Positions 1 to 9,982 of a stretch of DNA of 64,000 bases are shown here, one piece after another. Position 1 is the stretch's first letter, and every line of letters begins with the position of its first letter. The notes under the pieces are model-generated. The model saw nothing but the letters and a program-made list of their open reading frames with translations, searched no databases and had not been told where the DNA came from. The translations under genes were made by a program, and so were the position numbers. Source of the DNA: Gerris lacustris (taxonomy: Eukaryota; Arthropoda; Insecta; Hemiptera; Gerridae); the NCBI GenBank assembly GCA_951217055.1, contig OX578280.1:13121394-13185393 (forward strand), given 5' to 3'.

Positions 1-356
1 ATCGGAACTTAAATGCGAGTTCATTTAATTTCATATTGTTTAATTATTCGAAATGATCGATGGCAAAATCGATTTAGTACAGAAAGTACTTTCTCTTTGT
101 GGTGCTTGTATAATGTAAGGTAAAAGCTGGTAGTCAGGTCCGAAGGGAATAGCGGACACCTTAATTAATGAAAATATGTAATAAATCCTAATAGAACGTG
201 AGAAGCCGACACGTCACGTTTCTCTAAATACAGTGCAGATAGAGAAACCTACGAGTAATACGATAAAAATCTTAACAATGGTGAAATATGACATTTTCTG
301 AAAAGGATAACGAGCACCCACACAACGCATACACACATACACACACACAACATACC

Positions 357-357
<1 letters not shown>

Positions 358-443
<86 letters not shown>
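358..443. repeat. (TA)n microsatellite, about 85 bp
   Basis: Uninterrupted TA dinucleotides preceded by a CACACA tract; the Tyr/Ile open frames are its shadow. Confidence 0.97.
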
Positions 444-444
<1 letters not shown>

Positions 445-446
<2 letters not shown>

Positions 447-1662
447 TCCGAAATTTCGAAAAAGTGGTATCTTTATTTTGGTCGAACAATGTTCAGGAAT
501 TTTTTCACTTAACATAAGCGAGATAGAAAGGGGGGCACTTTTCACATGAACTTCAAACTCGCCCGATTTAAATGATTAAATCGATTGTTATTTGTCTGGT
601 AAGAAACCTGTAGATTTATCTAAAGGTATAGGATAAGATGTGATGCAATGTTTATGTTCATGTTCAAACTAAGATTAGGAACTCATCCTGCGCTGTGATT
701 GGCCAAGCGAATAAGGAGGCAGGGGCGTCTGTTGACAATCCAACTGACCGATTGCCATGCGCCACCGGAAGAGCAGTTCTGAATCGCCCTCCCTGAAGGC
801 CAGAGGTTATCCCCGACTGTCCGGATTGCCTAGGTCGGGTTAGCTCCAACCGTTTAATGATCGGCCATTTTGATCAGAGGTGAAGTTCGCCATGTTATAA
901 TTTTGTAGAGTATAGTGTCCCTGTTTGAAGTTGAGACCAGGACCGTCGCAACTTCGTTCTTGTCAAGAGGAAGAGGCCACCGATCTTCGAGATCAGGTGC
1001 GGAGAGCAACACTGGTAACCAAGTTAATCCAGGAGGTCAGCTACGACGAGGTTAGACTACAGCTACGACGAGGTTAGACCACGCTTCGGCTGACGATCCT
1101 ACGTGGGAATTGGCTGGCCTGGTACTTGTGGTCTACACGACATCGCACAGCTAAGTCGGAATGAATTATTCTTAAAAGTATAGTCAAATCTATCATATTC
1201 ACATTGCTATATATCTGGCCAGATTGAGGTTAGGAGGGGAAATTGGGGTTACGGTTCAGGGATCCCGAAAGCGCCATAAGCCATACCATACTCTATATGT
1301 GTATATCATACCATGTACTATTATATATGTAATATGTAATCTACCCTACCATGTATATAATACTTCGGGACTTTGAGTCTCTCTCATTGTAATTTTTAGT
1401 CATTGTAATTAGTCATTTTGATGCTATTAAATTTGGTTTTGTTAAGCGTATTTCTTTTTCTTCTTGTACTTAAATTTAGCAACCCCACCCATTATGCGCC
1501 GGCTGAGTTGGGCAAATCTAAACATCCCGTAACATTATATGCCACATTTCAAAGGAGATCGTACAAGTGTAGCCGTGAGAGCAGGCGACAGACGGACGGA
1601 CGGGCAGACAGACACACGCAGGAAAATATAAGGGTTCTTGGTTTTGCCTACGGACCCTAAAA
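445..1662 (-). repeat. Family C repeat, split by a GC-rich insert
   Basis: 445-575 matches the middle of family C (inverse) and about 1520-1662 its beginning (GTAGCCGTGAGAGCAGGCGA, then CGGACCCTAAAA). The interval between them, including a GC-rich stretch at 640-1150 with a tandem CAGCTACGACGAGGTTAGAC, is absent from other copies and so is probably inserted DNA of unknown type. Confidence 0.55.
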
Positions 1663-1976
1663 GAGTTAAACTAACTTTTTAAAATGGTTTTTTCTTTGTT
1701 TACTTTTCCCTCCAATCTAATGTTGATGTTTCTGCAAAATCCATAAATGGAATGAATGTCTGCATATGCAGCATTACTAAATACAGGCATTATTACATAA
1801 ATTATAGTTAATTTACAGCAAAATAATAATCATTATAACAATTATAATATGCAGACATTTATTTCACATAATATGGGTTTAAACATTAACATAAGAATAA
1901 TTAATCAATTTTTAATTTTATAACATAAGATAATTATACAAACCAAAAAATCGAATAGTTCATGTTTCGGGAAGTA

Positions 1977-2230
1977 CTTCTTTACATTGTTACTCCCCTA
2001 TGTAACAGGGTTTATTTTACAATATAATGATTTAAACATTCCTTTGTCTAAATAACTCTATTAAGACAAAGGGATGTTTAGTTCAGTATACTCGTGCTTT
2101 GGTACAAAGAAATATCATACTTCTGTTTTTATAAGGGGAGTAACAGTCTAAAGAAGATCATGCCCTACACCTTATTCAAATTGTTACTACCTCCTTGTTA
2201 TTTCATTAGGGGTGTAACAGTCTAAAGAAG
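1977..2230. repeat. MITE with CTTCTTTAGATTGTTACTCC-type ends
   Basis: CTTCTTTACATTGTTACTCC (1977) faces GGAGTAACAGTCTAAAGAAG (2137-2156) and a second end at 2209-2230. It ends about 50 bp from the Grd exon donor. Relatives lie at 45976-46034, 46047-46510 and 47694-48500. Confidence 0.6.
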
Positions 2231-2280
2231 TGTCCATAACTCTTTGTATTTTTATTAAATAAACAATAATTTCGACTTAC

Positions 2281-2501
2281 CTAGAAGAATAGAGTACTCT
2301 CCCATCCTGATATAACCTGACGAACTTGTTAGGTGATGTAATCGTGTGAAGGTAGGACTGTTTGCCGTTGTAGAAGTAGGTGTCTGGCTTCCAAATTTTA
2401 GCCAACATAGTCACAGAAAGTGCGAGAGCAGCTTGGGACCCAGTATAGGCTAATCTTCGATCAACCCACGTCTGACGGAAGTAACAGTCCATCGAGTACG
2501 T
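2281..2501 (-). CDS. Grd: GRD-like GABA-gated chloride channel, ligand-binding exon (221 bp)
   Basis: The exon is bounded by TATTTGCAG and GTAAGT on the minus strand and is 221 bp, again the size I associate with the orthologous vertebrate exon. It starts in phase 0 (TYSMDCYFRQTW) and ends in phase 2. Three binding-site elements are visible: loop D (YFRQTWVDRRL), loop A (IWKPDTYFYNGK, with the family W-x-P-D motif) and a loop E strand (KFVRLYQDGRVLYSS). The combination 'NGKQSYLHTIT.PNKF' is alpha-like and best fits GRD-type subunits rather than RDL or LCCH3. The channel gates chloride at the plasma membrane in response to GABA, usually as a heteromer. The Cys-loop and transmembrane exons would lie to the left of this window. 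Confidence 0.9.
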
Positions 2502-2629
2502 CTGCAAATAAAAAAATTAAGAACCTATTGAACACTAAAATATTAATAATGGAGGCTCAGTCAAAAGTAAAAAATAAATTGTTTTTACCGACGTTTCTGG
2601 CATATTTTTTTTCTTCTTTAAGTTAAAAA

Positions 2630-2796
2630 TAACACTGTTCGGAAATAAGCTTCTGAATGAAAATGTCCTTTTCTAAAGTAGTTTTGTGTGAAGTCAATAT
2701 TTCTCCTATACGTACAGTTTGCCTGGAAAATGCGCCTAAAGTTCGGAAAAATTGAGCTTTTGGGGGTTTCGACCCAATTTTTTGCTCAAAAAAAAT
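2630..2796. other. AT-rich intronic sequence, nothing recognised
   Basis: Nothing beyond short T and A runs is visible here. Confidence 0.4.
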
Positions 2797-3385
2797 TTAT
2801 TGGCCTTTTTAATATCTTCAAACCATGAAGAACACGAATTTAAATTAAAACAAAGTTGCTGACCTTACTTTTTTAAGAAAATAGAAATATAAGAAACAAA
2901 AATTTAAAAAAAAATGTTTCCTCATATTGAGTCTTTGTATTTCTATCCCTTTTTTAGTTATATAACAAATGTTTTGTGACTTTTTCTGATTTTTATTGAC
3001 AATATTCTAGATTAAAATTGATGTGACCGAGGGGAGAGGGTGCACAAGAAACATTTGGGGGGTTTTATATATTGTATATTATTGGGGTTTTGACCAATTT
3101 TTTTATTAACCCCCCCCCCCCCACCGGTTTCATATATTGTAATTCTCTAGAATAATGTCAGAAAAAAGTCATAAAACATTTGTTATACATATAACTGAAA
3201 AAGCAATAGAAAATACAAAGACTCAATATGAGGAAAAATATTATATATCGTCATAATACGATTTTGTTTTATTCTTATTTTTCAATTTTCTTAAAAAAAT
3301 AAGGTCAGCAGAGTTTTTTGACTTTAGATTAGTGTTCTTCATGGTATGAAGATATTAAAACGCCCAATAAATTTTACAATGGGCT
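2797..3385. repeat. Large imperfect fold-back repeat
   Basis: 2797-3012 is similar to the inverse of 3146-3385 (TTTAATATCTTCA..CCATGAAGAACAC, GCTGACCTTA, CCTCATATTGAGTCTTTGTA, ATAACAAATGTTTT). The spacer is G- and C-run-rich. No coding sequence. Confidence 0.7.
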
Positions 3386-3439
3386 AATTGTGACCTAACA
3401 TCCAAATTCCATTAAAATAGAACATGTTATTTTTAAGAT

Positions 3440-3620
3440 ATGTTGGTTCGAAAAAAATTGAGCGTCAGACCGACAGACAGACACGGAACCAAAAATGTTC
3501 TCTTATGTCTGAAACGGATTTCTGTCTTGGAATTTCGGAAATTGAAGACAACAAATTTCTGTTCTTCGGAACGATCACATAGCTTCCGTTACCTTTTGTA
3601 AGCTCGGAAACAAAATGAAG
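3440..3620 (+). repeat. Family D repeat
   Basis: Shares AATTGAGCG..CAGACCGACAGACAGAC, AAACGGATTTCTGTCTTGG and AGCTTCCGTTACC with copies at 27690-27880 (+), 49260-49500 (+), 52180-52340 (-), 57190-57330 (-), 59465-59620 (-) and 60045-60230 (-). Confidence 0.7.
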
Positions 3621-4587
3621 ATAGTAAATAATTCTTTGAGAATAAAGAAAAATATTCGCAGAAATGTGAAAGTACTAAATAAAGTACCTTATGTAAATTA
3701 AGAAGCATGTAAATCCTAAAGCTTTCAGTAAATTGTAAAGCATTTCAAATGAAAAGCTTTCAGAAATATAAAAGCTAATATTTAAAATATCCAAACTTTA
3801 GTATTGTTTAAGGTTAGCATAAGAAAGAGCTATTTTCAAAGTTAAATACTGATTTCTATAAGTTCAAAAAGTGATATCTACATATTAATTTTATATAGTC
3901 AAATATGTCTTTTTGTAATATTATGATGTTTGCTTCCTTTTATTTTGAATAAAAATAAATTATTTTAATTTAAACTTTATCATGAAGATGATACTTTTGT
4001 TTTAAAATGTTACTTTCTCTTGTTCCTTACGAGGAAGAAAAAAGGGGGGACTTTTAAGGTGAGGTCTTGGAAATGATTATAGTCAAGTTTAAATTTAGAG
4101 TTAAGGGAGGCAGACGAAAGCTCGCAACTATTCTACAAGACCCGGGCGACAGTTTAAATGGCTTTTCCACGCAAGGGAGTAAAAGAACAAGAGGGAAATC
4201 TCAAGAAAATTAAAGGAATCCTTGGAAAAGTCGAATTGAAAATTTCTCATTCTCTTTACCGGTCTATTCATTATAAAATGGCTTTTTACGAATGAAACTT
4301 ATGCCCTTTAAATTATTCCATAACCTATTTTTATACTGAGAGTGGATAGGGAGTAGGTTTATACAAGTTATGAGTACACGATAAAAGAAGTATTTACACA
4401 GCTACGTATGTATGTTGTAGTAAAGACTATGTACCTAAAGAAACTTTCGCGTTCTAATTTTTACAGTTGTTAATTTTAATAAATTTTTATCTACTCAACA
4501 AGACTATTACAAGAAATAACTTTTTTCAGTAAAAAAGGGGGTTACTTACTAAAAAATAGTGTAAATATTTTTAAGGTTTATTACATA
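3621..4587. other. AT-rich intronic sequence, nothing recognised
   Basis: No ORF of note, no clear repeat ends. A purine-rich stretch occurs at 4030-4070. Confidence 0.4.
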
Positions 4588-4652
4588 CTAGCTGGATACC
4601 CGTGCTTCGCTACGGAGTGTTATTTAAATTTGATAAGTTTATAAACTACCAT

Positions 4653-5400
4653 AAACTATCTATGTGTACCCAGTAGTGATTATGAATAATGAGGTTGGAT
4701 CCTGACGTGGGTAAGAAGTATAAAAACTCAGTTCAGTGTTGGCGACGTTTCGGCCTCACCGGTCCTTATCAAGCCTAAAATATAAATTCTTTATTTTTAA
4801 ATATATAAAACCAACATACACTGTGTCCGTTCTTCTGGATCACATAATAATAATACATAATTATAAGAAAAATTGAATAAAATAAAAACCCTTGTCATAA
4901 ATAGATAACAATAAGAATAGATACCGATAATAATAAATAACAATAATAATCATAAGTAATTACCTAGTTGACATCTAGTAGACATTATCTGTCTCTAAAT
5001 ATGTCTGGTAACTGTCAATTCAACAATTTAGTATTGTTTCGTCTCATGACATCCTATCATTAGATACTTTCGTCGTAGTTATAATCTTATGTACACAATA
5101 AATTCTCCTTCTTCACATCTTAAAAGTTGAATTAAATTAACATTGAACCACAAAACCATACTCTAATACTAATATCACAGTATTTATATAAAGAGACAAC
5201 AGAAAAAAAAAAAAAAAACGTTAACAAAACAACTATTTGGTAACAAGCTCTGATGGTATAGGTATATATTCCTTATCACAGTATCTTATCACTCTTATCA
5301 ATTCGGTGTTTCTATAATTTTTAATAAGTATTCTTAAGTACTATTATGTAACTAAACCTAAGTAAACCTTTTATTAACTCCAGTATTCCTTAAACAGTTT
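4653..5400 (-). mobile_element. Penelope copy 1, 3' non-coding region
   Basis: About 750 bp of AT-rich sequence lies downstream of the copy 1 stop and is repeated almost exactly behind copies 2 (8062-8847) and 3 (12524-13280). It includes a poly-A run and ends with the hammerhead-like motif about 90 bp from the terminus. Copies 1 and 2 extend about 30 bp past the point where copy 3 ends. Confidence 0.8.
4690..4772 (-). ncRNA. Hammerhead-like motif, Penelope copy 1 (one stem mismatch)
   Basis: It is the same motif, but stem II is GACC/GGCC, so one A-C mismatch replaces an A-U pair. The GAAACGT box and the downstream ACGTC remain. Confidence 0.35.
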
Positions 5401-8001
5401 TCAAGTGTTGTGATAACTTATTAATTTAGACTTTTTCGGCGGGAAAATTTGATTTGAATTGTACTGGTATATGCCGCTATAGAATTTATTCAGGGATCTA
5501 GCATCTGTCTTTATGTTTACTGTACTGTCTATTTTGATTGCTATATTCAAGGCTTCTAGCATTTTTCTCCTATTCGTATTATTTTCCCTAGCCAATATTT
5601 TAGTATTCTCAAATTCAAAGGTATGTTTAGTAGCTGCCGCATGACTACTTAGGGCTGTGTTGGCATTACCTTTTTTCTGATCGTATTTGTGCTGTTCTAG
5701 TCGGTTACTTAATAATTGGCTACTTTCTCCAATGTAGCTTTTATGGCAATCTTTGCAAGGGATTTCATATATAGCGCCTTTTGTGTTTTTCTTTGGAATT
5801 TTATCTTTTAAATTATTAAACATTTTGTCAGATTTGTTAAGTGGTTTGAAGCCGAATTTTATTTCCGGGCAATCCATTTTGGTCATGAGTTTGGGTAACT
5901 GATCTGATAGACCTTTAATGTACGGTAAGCTAGTATATTTAGTATTCCTCGTAGATATCAGATTAGGATGTTCATGGTTGTCTAGGTCCCTGTTGATTGG
6001 GTTTAAATTTTTATACCATAATTCTTTGATTTTGTGAAGTGGGTAAAAATTATCTAAAAGTTTTTTAAAAATAATAGGTTTGATGTATTTCCTGTGAATG
6101 TTATCAGTCAGTGATAAGGCTTTTCTAATAAGGTTATTGGCACTGTTAATTTTGTGGTGTGGTGGATGGTTAGACCTAAAGTTAATAAATCTATTGCTTT
6201 TTTCTACCTTTTCATACCATATGGTGGTGAGGTTACCTTCATCGGTTTTCTTAATGGTTAGATCTAAATAGTTGAGGGATTTGTTCTGTTCTCTTTCTAT
6301 GGTGAAATTGAGTCTCTTATGGAAAGCATTAAGTGTAAATAAGAATGGGGCTACGTTTGTTTCTTTGATAATTATAAATAAGTCATCAATATATTTAACT
6401 AATAGTTTAGGTTTATTATCCATATTAATAAGAACAGAATCTAGTATATAATTAAGGACAATACCACTCACATTGACAGACATGGCACCCCCCATCGGTA
6501 TGCCATGTTTCTGTGCGTAGAATTCTTGGTTATATTGAAAAGTTCCATTGTTTAAGATGAGTTGTAGACATTCGATGAATAAGTTTTTATCTTTTATGGT
6601 TGTAAAAGGGATAATATCTTCCCACTTTTGTCTAATTATTTTGTAGAAAAGTTCTAATGGGACGTTGGTGAATAGGGAGACCACGTCAATGGATATCATG
6701 ATCTCTTCCTTGGATAGGGTAATATCTCTTAATTTATCTTTTAGTTGTAGCGCATTAATTATGTCATATGGGTTGTTCCGATTTAAATGGTCTAGGGCAG
6801 GATTAATAAATTTGGCAAAGTTCTCTAGGGGGGAGTTTATTTGACTTATAATAGGTCTTAAGGGGATATCCTTTTTATGAGTTTTAGGGAGCCCATATAT
6901 ACGGGGACAGTAAGTATTACTATTATTCAGGTTAGCCCGTTTATGTTTGTCTATATACTTGTTTTTGAATAATTTGTCTATTATAATTTTATACTCTTTT
7001 TTGATTTTATCCGTTGGGTCCGTTCGTAATCGTCTGTAAGTATTCTTATCATTCAACAATTCACTCATCTTATCCTTGTACAGTTTTAAGTCTAAAATAA
7101 CAGTGGTGTTGGATTTGTCTGATTTAGTTATAATGAGTTGTGGATTATTTTGTAGAAAACGTTTAGTGAGGGTTACATCTATTATGATTTGTCTTTCCAG
7201 GGTACCATTGGGGAATTTTGTCGATTGTTTCTTTTGGAAATTGATAATTTTGTTGATTACGTGGCTCCTAAGTGCACCCACATGATTATCCGAAGTGTTG
7301 AGTTTGCTCAGCGTTAATTCGATGTCTACTATGAATTCATTTAAAAATTTATTATAATTGTTGGTGTTTATGCTAAAATTTGGGCTTAAGCTTAAAAAAT
7401 TCAGTACTCCCTTAGGGACCTCAACATTGCTCAAATTTTGTATCCAACCTTTCTCATGTAATTTATTATATTCATCTAAGTGGGGGTCTAATGTTTTAAT
7501 TGAAAAACCATCCTTATTCTTTCTATTATTGATTTTTTTCTTATGTTTAGTTTCTAGTACCTTGTTGTAATTTTGACTAAAATCATTTAAGGTGGATTCA
7601 AGTAGTTCAAATTTAGGGTACCTATTGTTTATGAGTTCAAGCTTATATTTTTCTAATAGTTTTTTATTATTATCAATTTCCCAATGTACTTGTTTTAATT
7701 CCGTTTTAAGTAATTTATTTAGTAGGTAGTTGTACATATGACTACAATGTTTCTTGATATATACTTGATTAAAAATGTTTTTAATGTCTTTGATGCTATT
7801 GTGAAGGTGTAGTGGGAATACGTTATTATTAGAGTGGTGGTATAAGTAATTCCTTTTCGCTAAGCTTCTACTAATTAGTATTGTGATACGTTTCAATTTC
7901 CAAATGGTGGAATTATTAGCGTTTTTATTTGGTTCCAAACAGCTTTTTATGGAGTTGTCAAAGGTTTTCAATATTCTATCTTCAGTGTATGTTTCTTCCA
8001 T
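5401..8001 (-). CDS. Penelope-like reverse transcriptase with GIY-YIG endonuclease (copy 1, complete)
   Basis: This 866-codon ORF starts at an ATG (8001-7999). RT signatures are visible in order: TYCPRIYGLPKTHK with the following LRPIIS near residues 365-390, ISIDVVSLFTNVP near 440, HGIPMGGAMS near 505 and the catalytic VKYIDDLF near 536. The C-terminal GIY-YIG nuclease follows: GAIYEIPCKDCHKSYIGES (about 740-760), LSNRLEQH with the catalytic Arg near 765, and KMLEALN with the catalytic Glu near 815. RT plus GIY-YIG is diagnostic of endonuclease-bearing Penelope-like elements, which copy themselves by target-primed reverse transcription. No stop or frameshift interrupts it, so it may be active. 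Its last about 10 residues (KSKLISYHNT) differ from copies 2 and 3 because a 12-bp deletion just before the usual stop moves the reading frame. Confidence 0.95.
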   Translation of the reverse strand: MEETYTEDRILKTFDNSIKSCLEPNKNANNSTIWKLKRITILISRSLAKRNYLYHHSNNNVFPLHLHNSIKDIKNIFNQVYIKKHCSHMYNYLLNKLLKTELKQVHWEIDNNKKLLEKYKLELINNRYPKFELLESTLNDFSQNYNKVLETKHKKKINNRKNKDGFSIKTLDPHLDEYNKLHEKGWIQNLSNVEVPKGVLNFLSLSPNFSINTNNYNKFLNEFIVDIELTLSKLNTSDNHVGALRSHVINKIINFQKKQSTKFPNGTLERQIIIDVTLTKRFLQNNPQLIITKSDKSNTTVILDLKLYKDKMSELLNDKNTYRRLRTDPTDKIKKEYKIIIDKLFKNKYIDKHKRANLNNSNTYCPRIYGLPKTHKKDIPLRPIISQINSPLENFAKFINPALDHLNRNNPYDIINALQLKDKLRDITLSKEEIMISIDVVSLFTNVPLELFYKIIRQKWEDIIPFTTIKDKNLFIECLQLILNNGTFQYNQEFYAQKHGIPMGGAMSVNVSGIVLNYILDSVLINMDNKPKLLVKYIDDLFIIIKETNVAPFLFTLNAFHKRLNFTIEREQNKSLNYLDLTIKKTDEGNLTTIWYEKVEKSNRFINFRSNHPPHHKINSANNLIRKALSLTDNIHRKYIKPIIFKKLLDNFYPLHKIKELWYKNLNPINRDLDNHEHPNLISTRNTKYTSLPYIKGLSDQLPKLMTKMDCPEIKFGFKPLNKSDKMFNNLKDKIPKKNTKGAIYEIPCKDCHKSYIGESSQLLSNRLEQHKYDQKKGNANTALSSHAAATKHTFEFENTKILARENNTNRRKMLEALNIAIKIDSTVNIKTDARSLNKFYSGIYQYNSNQIFPPKKSKLISYHNT

Positions 8002-8061
8002 GCCGAAGATATTCGATGTGGATGTTATGTCTGGTAATTAGGATCTCCAGTAGTAAATTTT

Positions 8062-8847
8062 CATAAACTATCTATGTGTACCCAGTAGTGATTATGAATA
8101 ATGAGGTTGGATCCTGACGTGGGTAAGAAGTATAAAAACTCAGTTCAGTGTTGGCGACGTTTCGACCTCACCGGTCCTTATCAAGCCTAAAATATAAATT
8201 CTTTATTTTTAAATATATAAAACCAACATACACTGTGTCCGTTCTTCTGGATCACATAATAATAATACATAATTATAAGAAAAATTGAATAAAATAAAAA
8301 CCCTTGTCATAAATAGATAACAATAAGAATAGATACCGATAATAATAAATAACAATAATAATCATAAGTAATTACCTAGTTGACATCTAGTAGACATTAT
8401 CTGTCTCTAAATATGTCTGGTAACTGTCAATTCAACAATTTAGTATTGTTTCGTCTCATGACATCCTATCATTAGATACTTTCGTCGTAGTTATAATCTT
8501 ATGTACACAATAAATTCTCCTTCTTCACATCTTAAAAGTTGAATTAAATTAACATTGAACCACAAAACCATACTCTAATACTAATATCACAGTATTTATA
8601 TAAAGAGACAACAGAAAAAAAAAAAACGTTAACAAAACAACTATTTGGTAACAAGCTCTGATGGTATAGGTATATATTCCTTATCACAGTATCTTATCAC
8701 TCTTATCAATTCGGTGTTTCTATAATTTTTAATAAGTATTCTTAAGTACTATTATGTAACTAAACCTAAGTAAACCTTTTATTAACTCCAGTATTCCTTA
8801 AACAGTTTTCAAGTGTTGTGATAACTTATTAATTTAGACTTCAAAAT
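8062..8847 (-). mobile_element. Penelope copy 2, 3' non-coding region (also the leader of copy 1)
   Basis: This is the same sequence as 4653-5400. It ends only about 60 bp upstream of the copy 1 start codon, so in the tandem it also serves as the upstream 'pseudo-LTR' of copy 1. That is the usual Penelope arrangement, where a repeated terminal region lies on both sides of one ORF. Confidence 0.8.
8101..8184 (-). ncRNA. Hammerhead-ribozyme-like motif, Penelope copy 2
   Basis: This is the same arrangement on the minus strand: TTGATAA near 8184, stem II GACC/GGTC, GAAACGT, and ACGTC near 8116-8120. It lies between the copy 2 ORF and copy 1, where self-cleavage would process a tandem transcript. 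Confidence 0.42.
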
Positions 8848-9982
8848 TTACGTTTTCGGCGGGAAAATTTGATTTGAATTGTACTGGTATATGTCGCTAT
8901 AGAATTTATTCAGGGATCTAGCATCTGTCTTTATGTTTACTGTACTGTCTATTTTGATTGCTATATTCAAGGCTTCTAGCATTTTTCTCCTATTCGTATT
9001 ATTTTCCCTAGCCAATATTTTAGTATTCTCAAATTCAAAGGTATGTTTAGTAGCTGCCGCATGACTACTTAGGGCTGTGTTGGCATTACCTTTTTTCTGA
9101 TCGTATTTGTGCTGTTCTAGTCGGTTACTTAATAATTGGCTACTTTCTCCAATGTAGCTTTTATGGCAATCTTTGCAAGGGATTTCATATATAGCGCCTT
9201 TTGTGTTTTTCTTTGGAATTTTATCTTTTAAATTATTAAACATTTTGTCAGATTTGTTAAGTGGTTTGAAGCCGAATTTTATTTCCGGGCAATCCATTTT
9301 GGTCATGAGTTTGGGTAACTGATCTGATAGACCTTTAATGTACGGTAAGCTAGTATATTTAGTATTCCTCGTAGATATCAGATTAGGATGTTCATGGTTG
9401 TCTAGGTCCCTGTTGATTGGGTTTAAATTTTTATACCATAATTCTTTGATTTTGTGAAGTGGGTAAAAATTATCTAAAAGTTTTTTAAAAATAATAGGTT
9501 TGATGTATTTCCTGTGAATGTTATCAGTCAGTGATAAGGCTTTTCTAATAAGGTTATTGGCACTGTTAATTTTGTGGTGTGGTGGATGGTTAGACCTAAA
9601 GTTAATAAATCTATTGCTTTTTTCTACCTTTTCATACCATATGGTGGTGAGGTTACCTTCATCGGTTTTCTTAATGGTTAGATCTAAATAGTTGAGGGAT
9701 TTGTTCTGTTCTCTTTCTATGGTGAAATTGAGTCTCTTATGGAAAGCATTAAGTGTAAATAAGAATGGGGCTACGTTTGTTTCTTTGATAATTATAAATA
9801 AGTCATCAATATATTTAACTAATAGTTTAGGTTTATTATCCATATTAATAAGAACAGAATCTAGTATATAATTAAGGACAATACCACTCACATTGACAGA
9901 CATGGCACCCCCCATCGGTATGCCATGTTTCTGTGCGTAGAATTCTTGGTTATATTGAAAAGTTCCATTGTTTAAGATGAGT
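8848..9982 (-). pseudogene. Penelope-like RT/GIY-YIG ORF, 5'-truncated (copy 2)
   Basis: Homology to copy 1 starts inside the RT (LILNNGTFQYNQEFYAQKHG) and continues through YIDD and the whole GIY-YIG domain to the normal stop after FPPKT. The N-terminal half of the protein is missing: the sequence switches at about 9982 to copy 3 in the opposite direction. The longer open frame that continues to 10068 reads antisense copy-3 DNA and is not part of the protein. Confidence 0.9.

Noticed and set aside
214..545. Open frames over the (TA)n tract
   Set aside because: Tyr/Ile repeats created by the microsatellite on both strands.
7076..7570. Plus-strand open frames inside Penelope copy 1, mirrored at 10.4-10.9 kb
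   Set aside because: Antisense shadows of the RT ORF.
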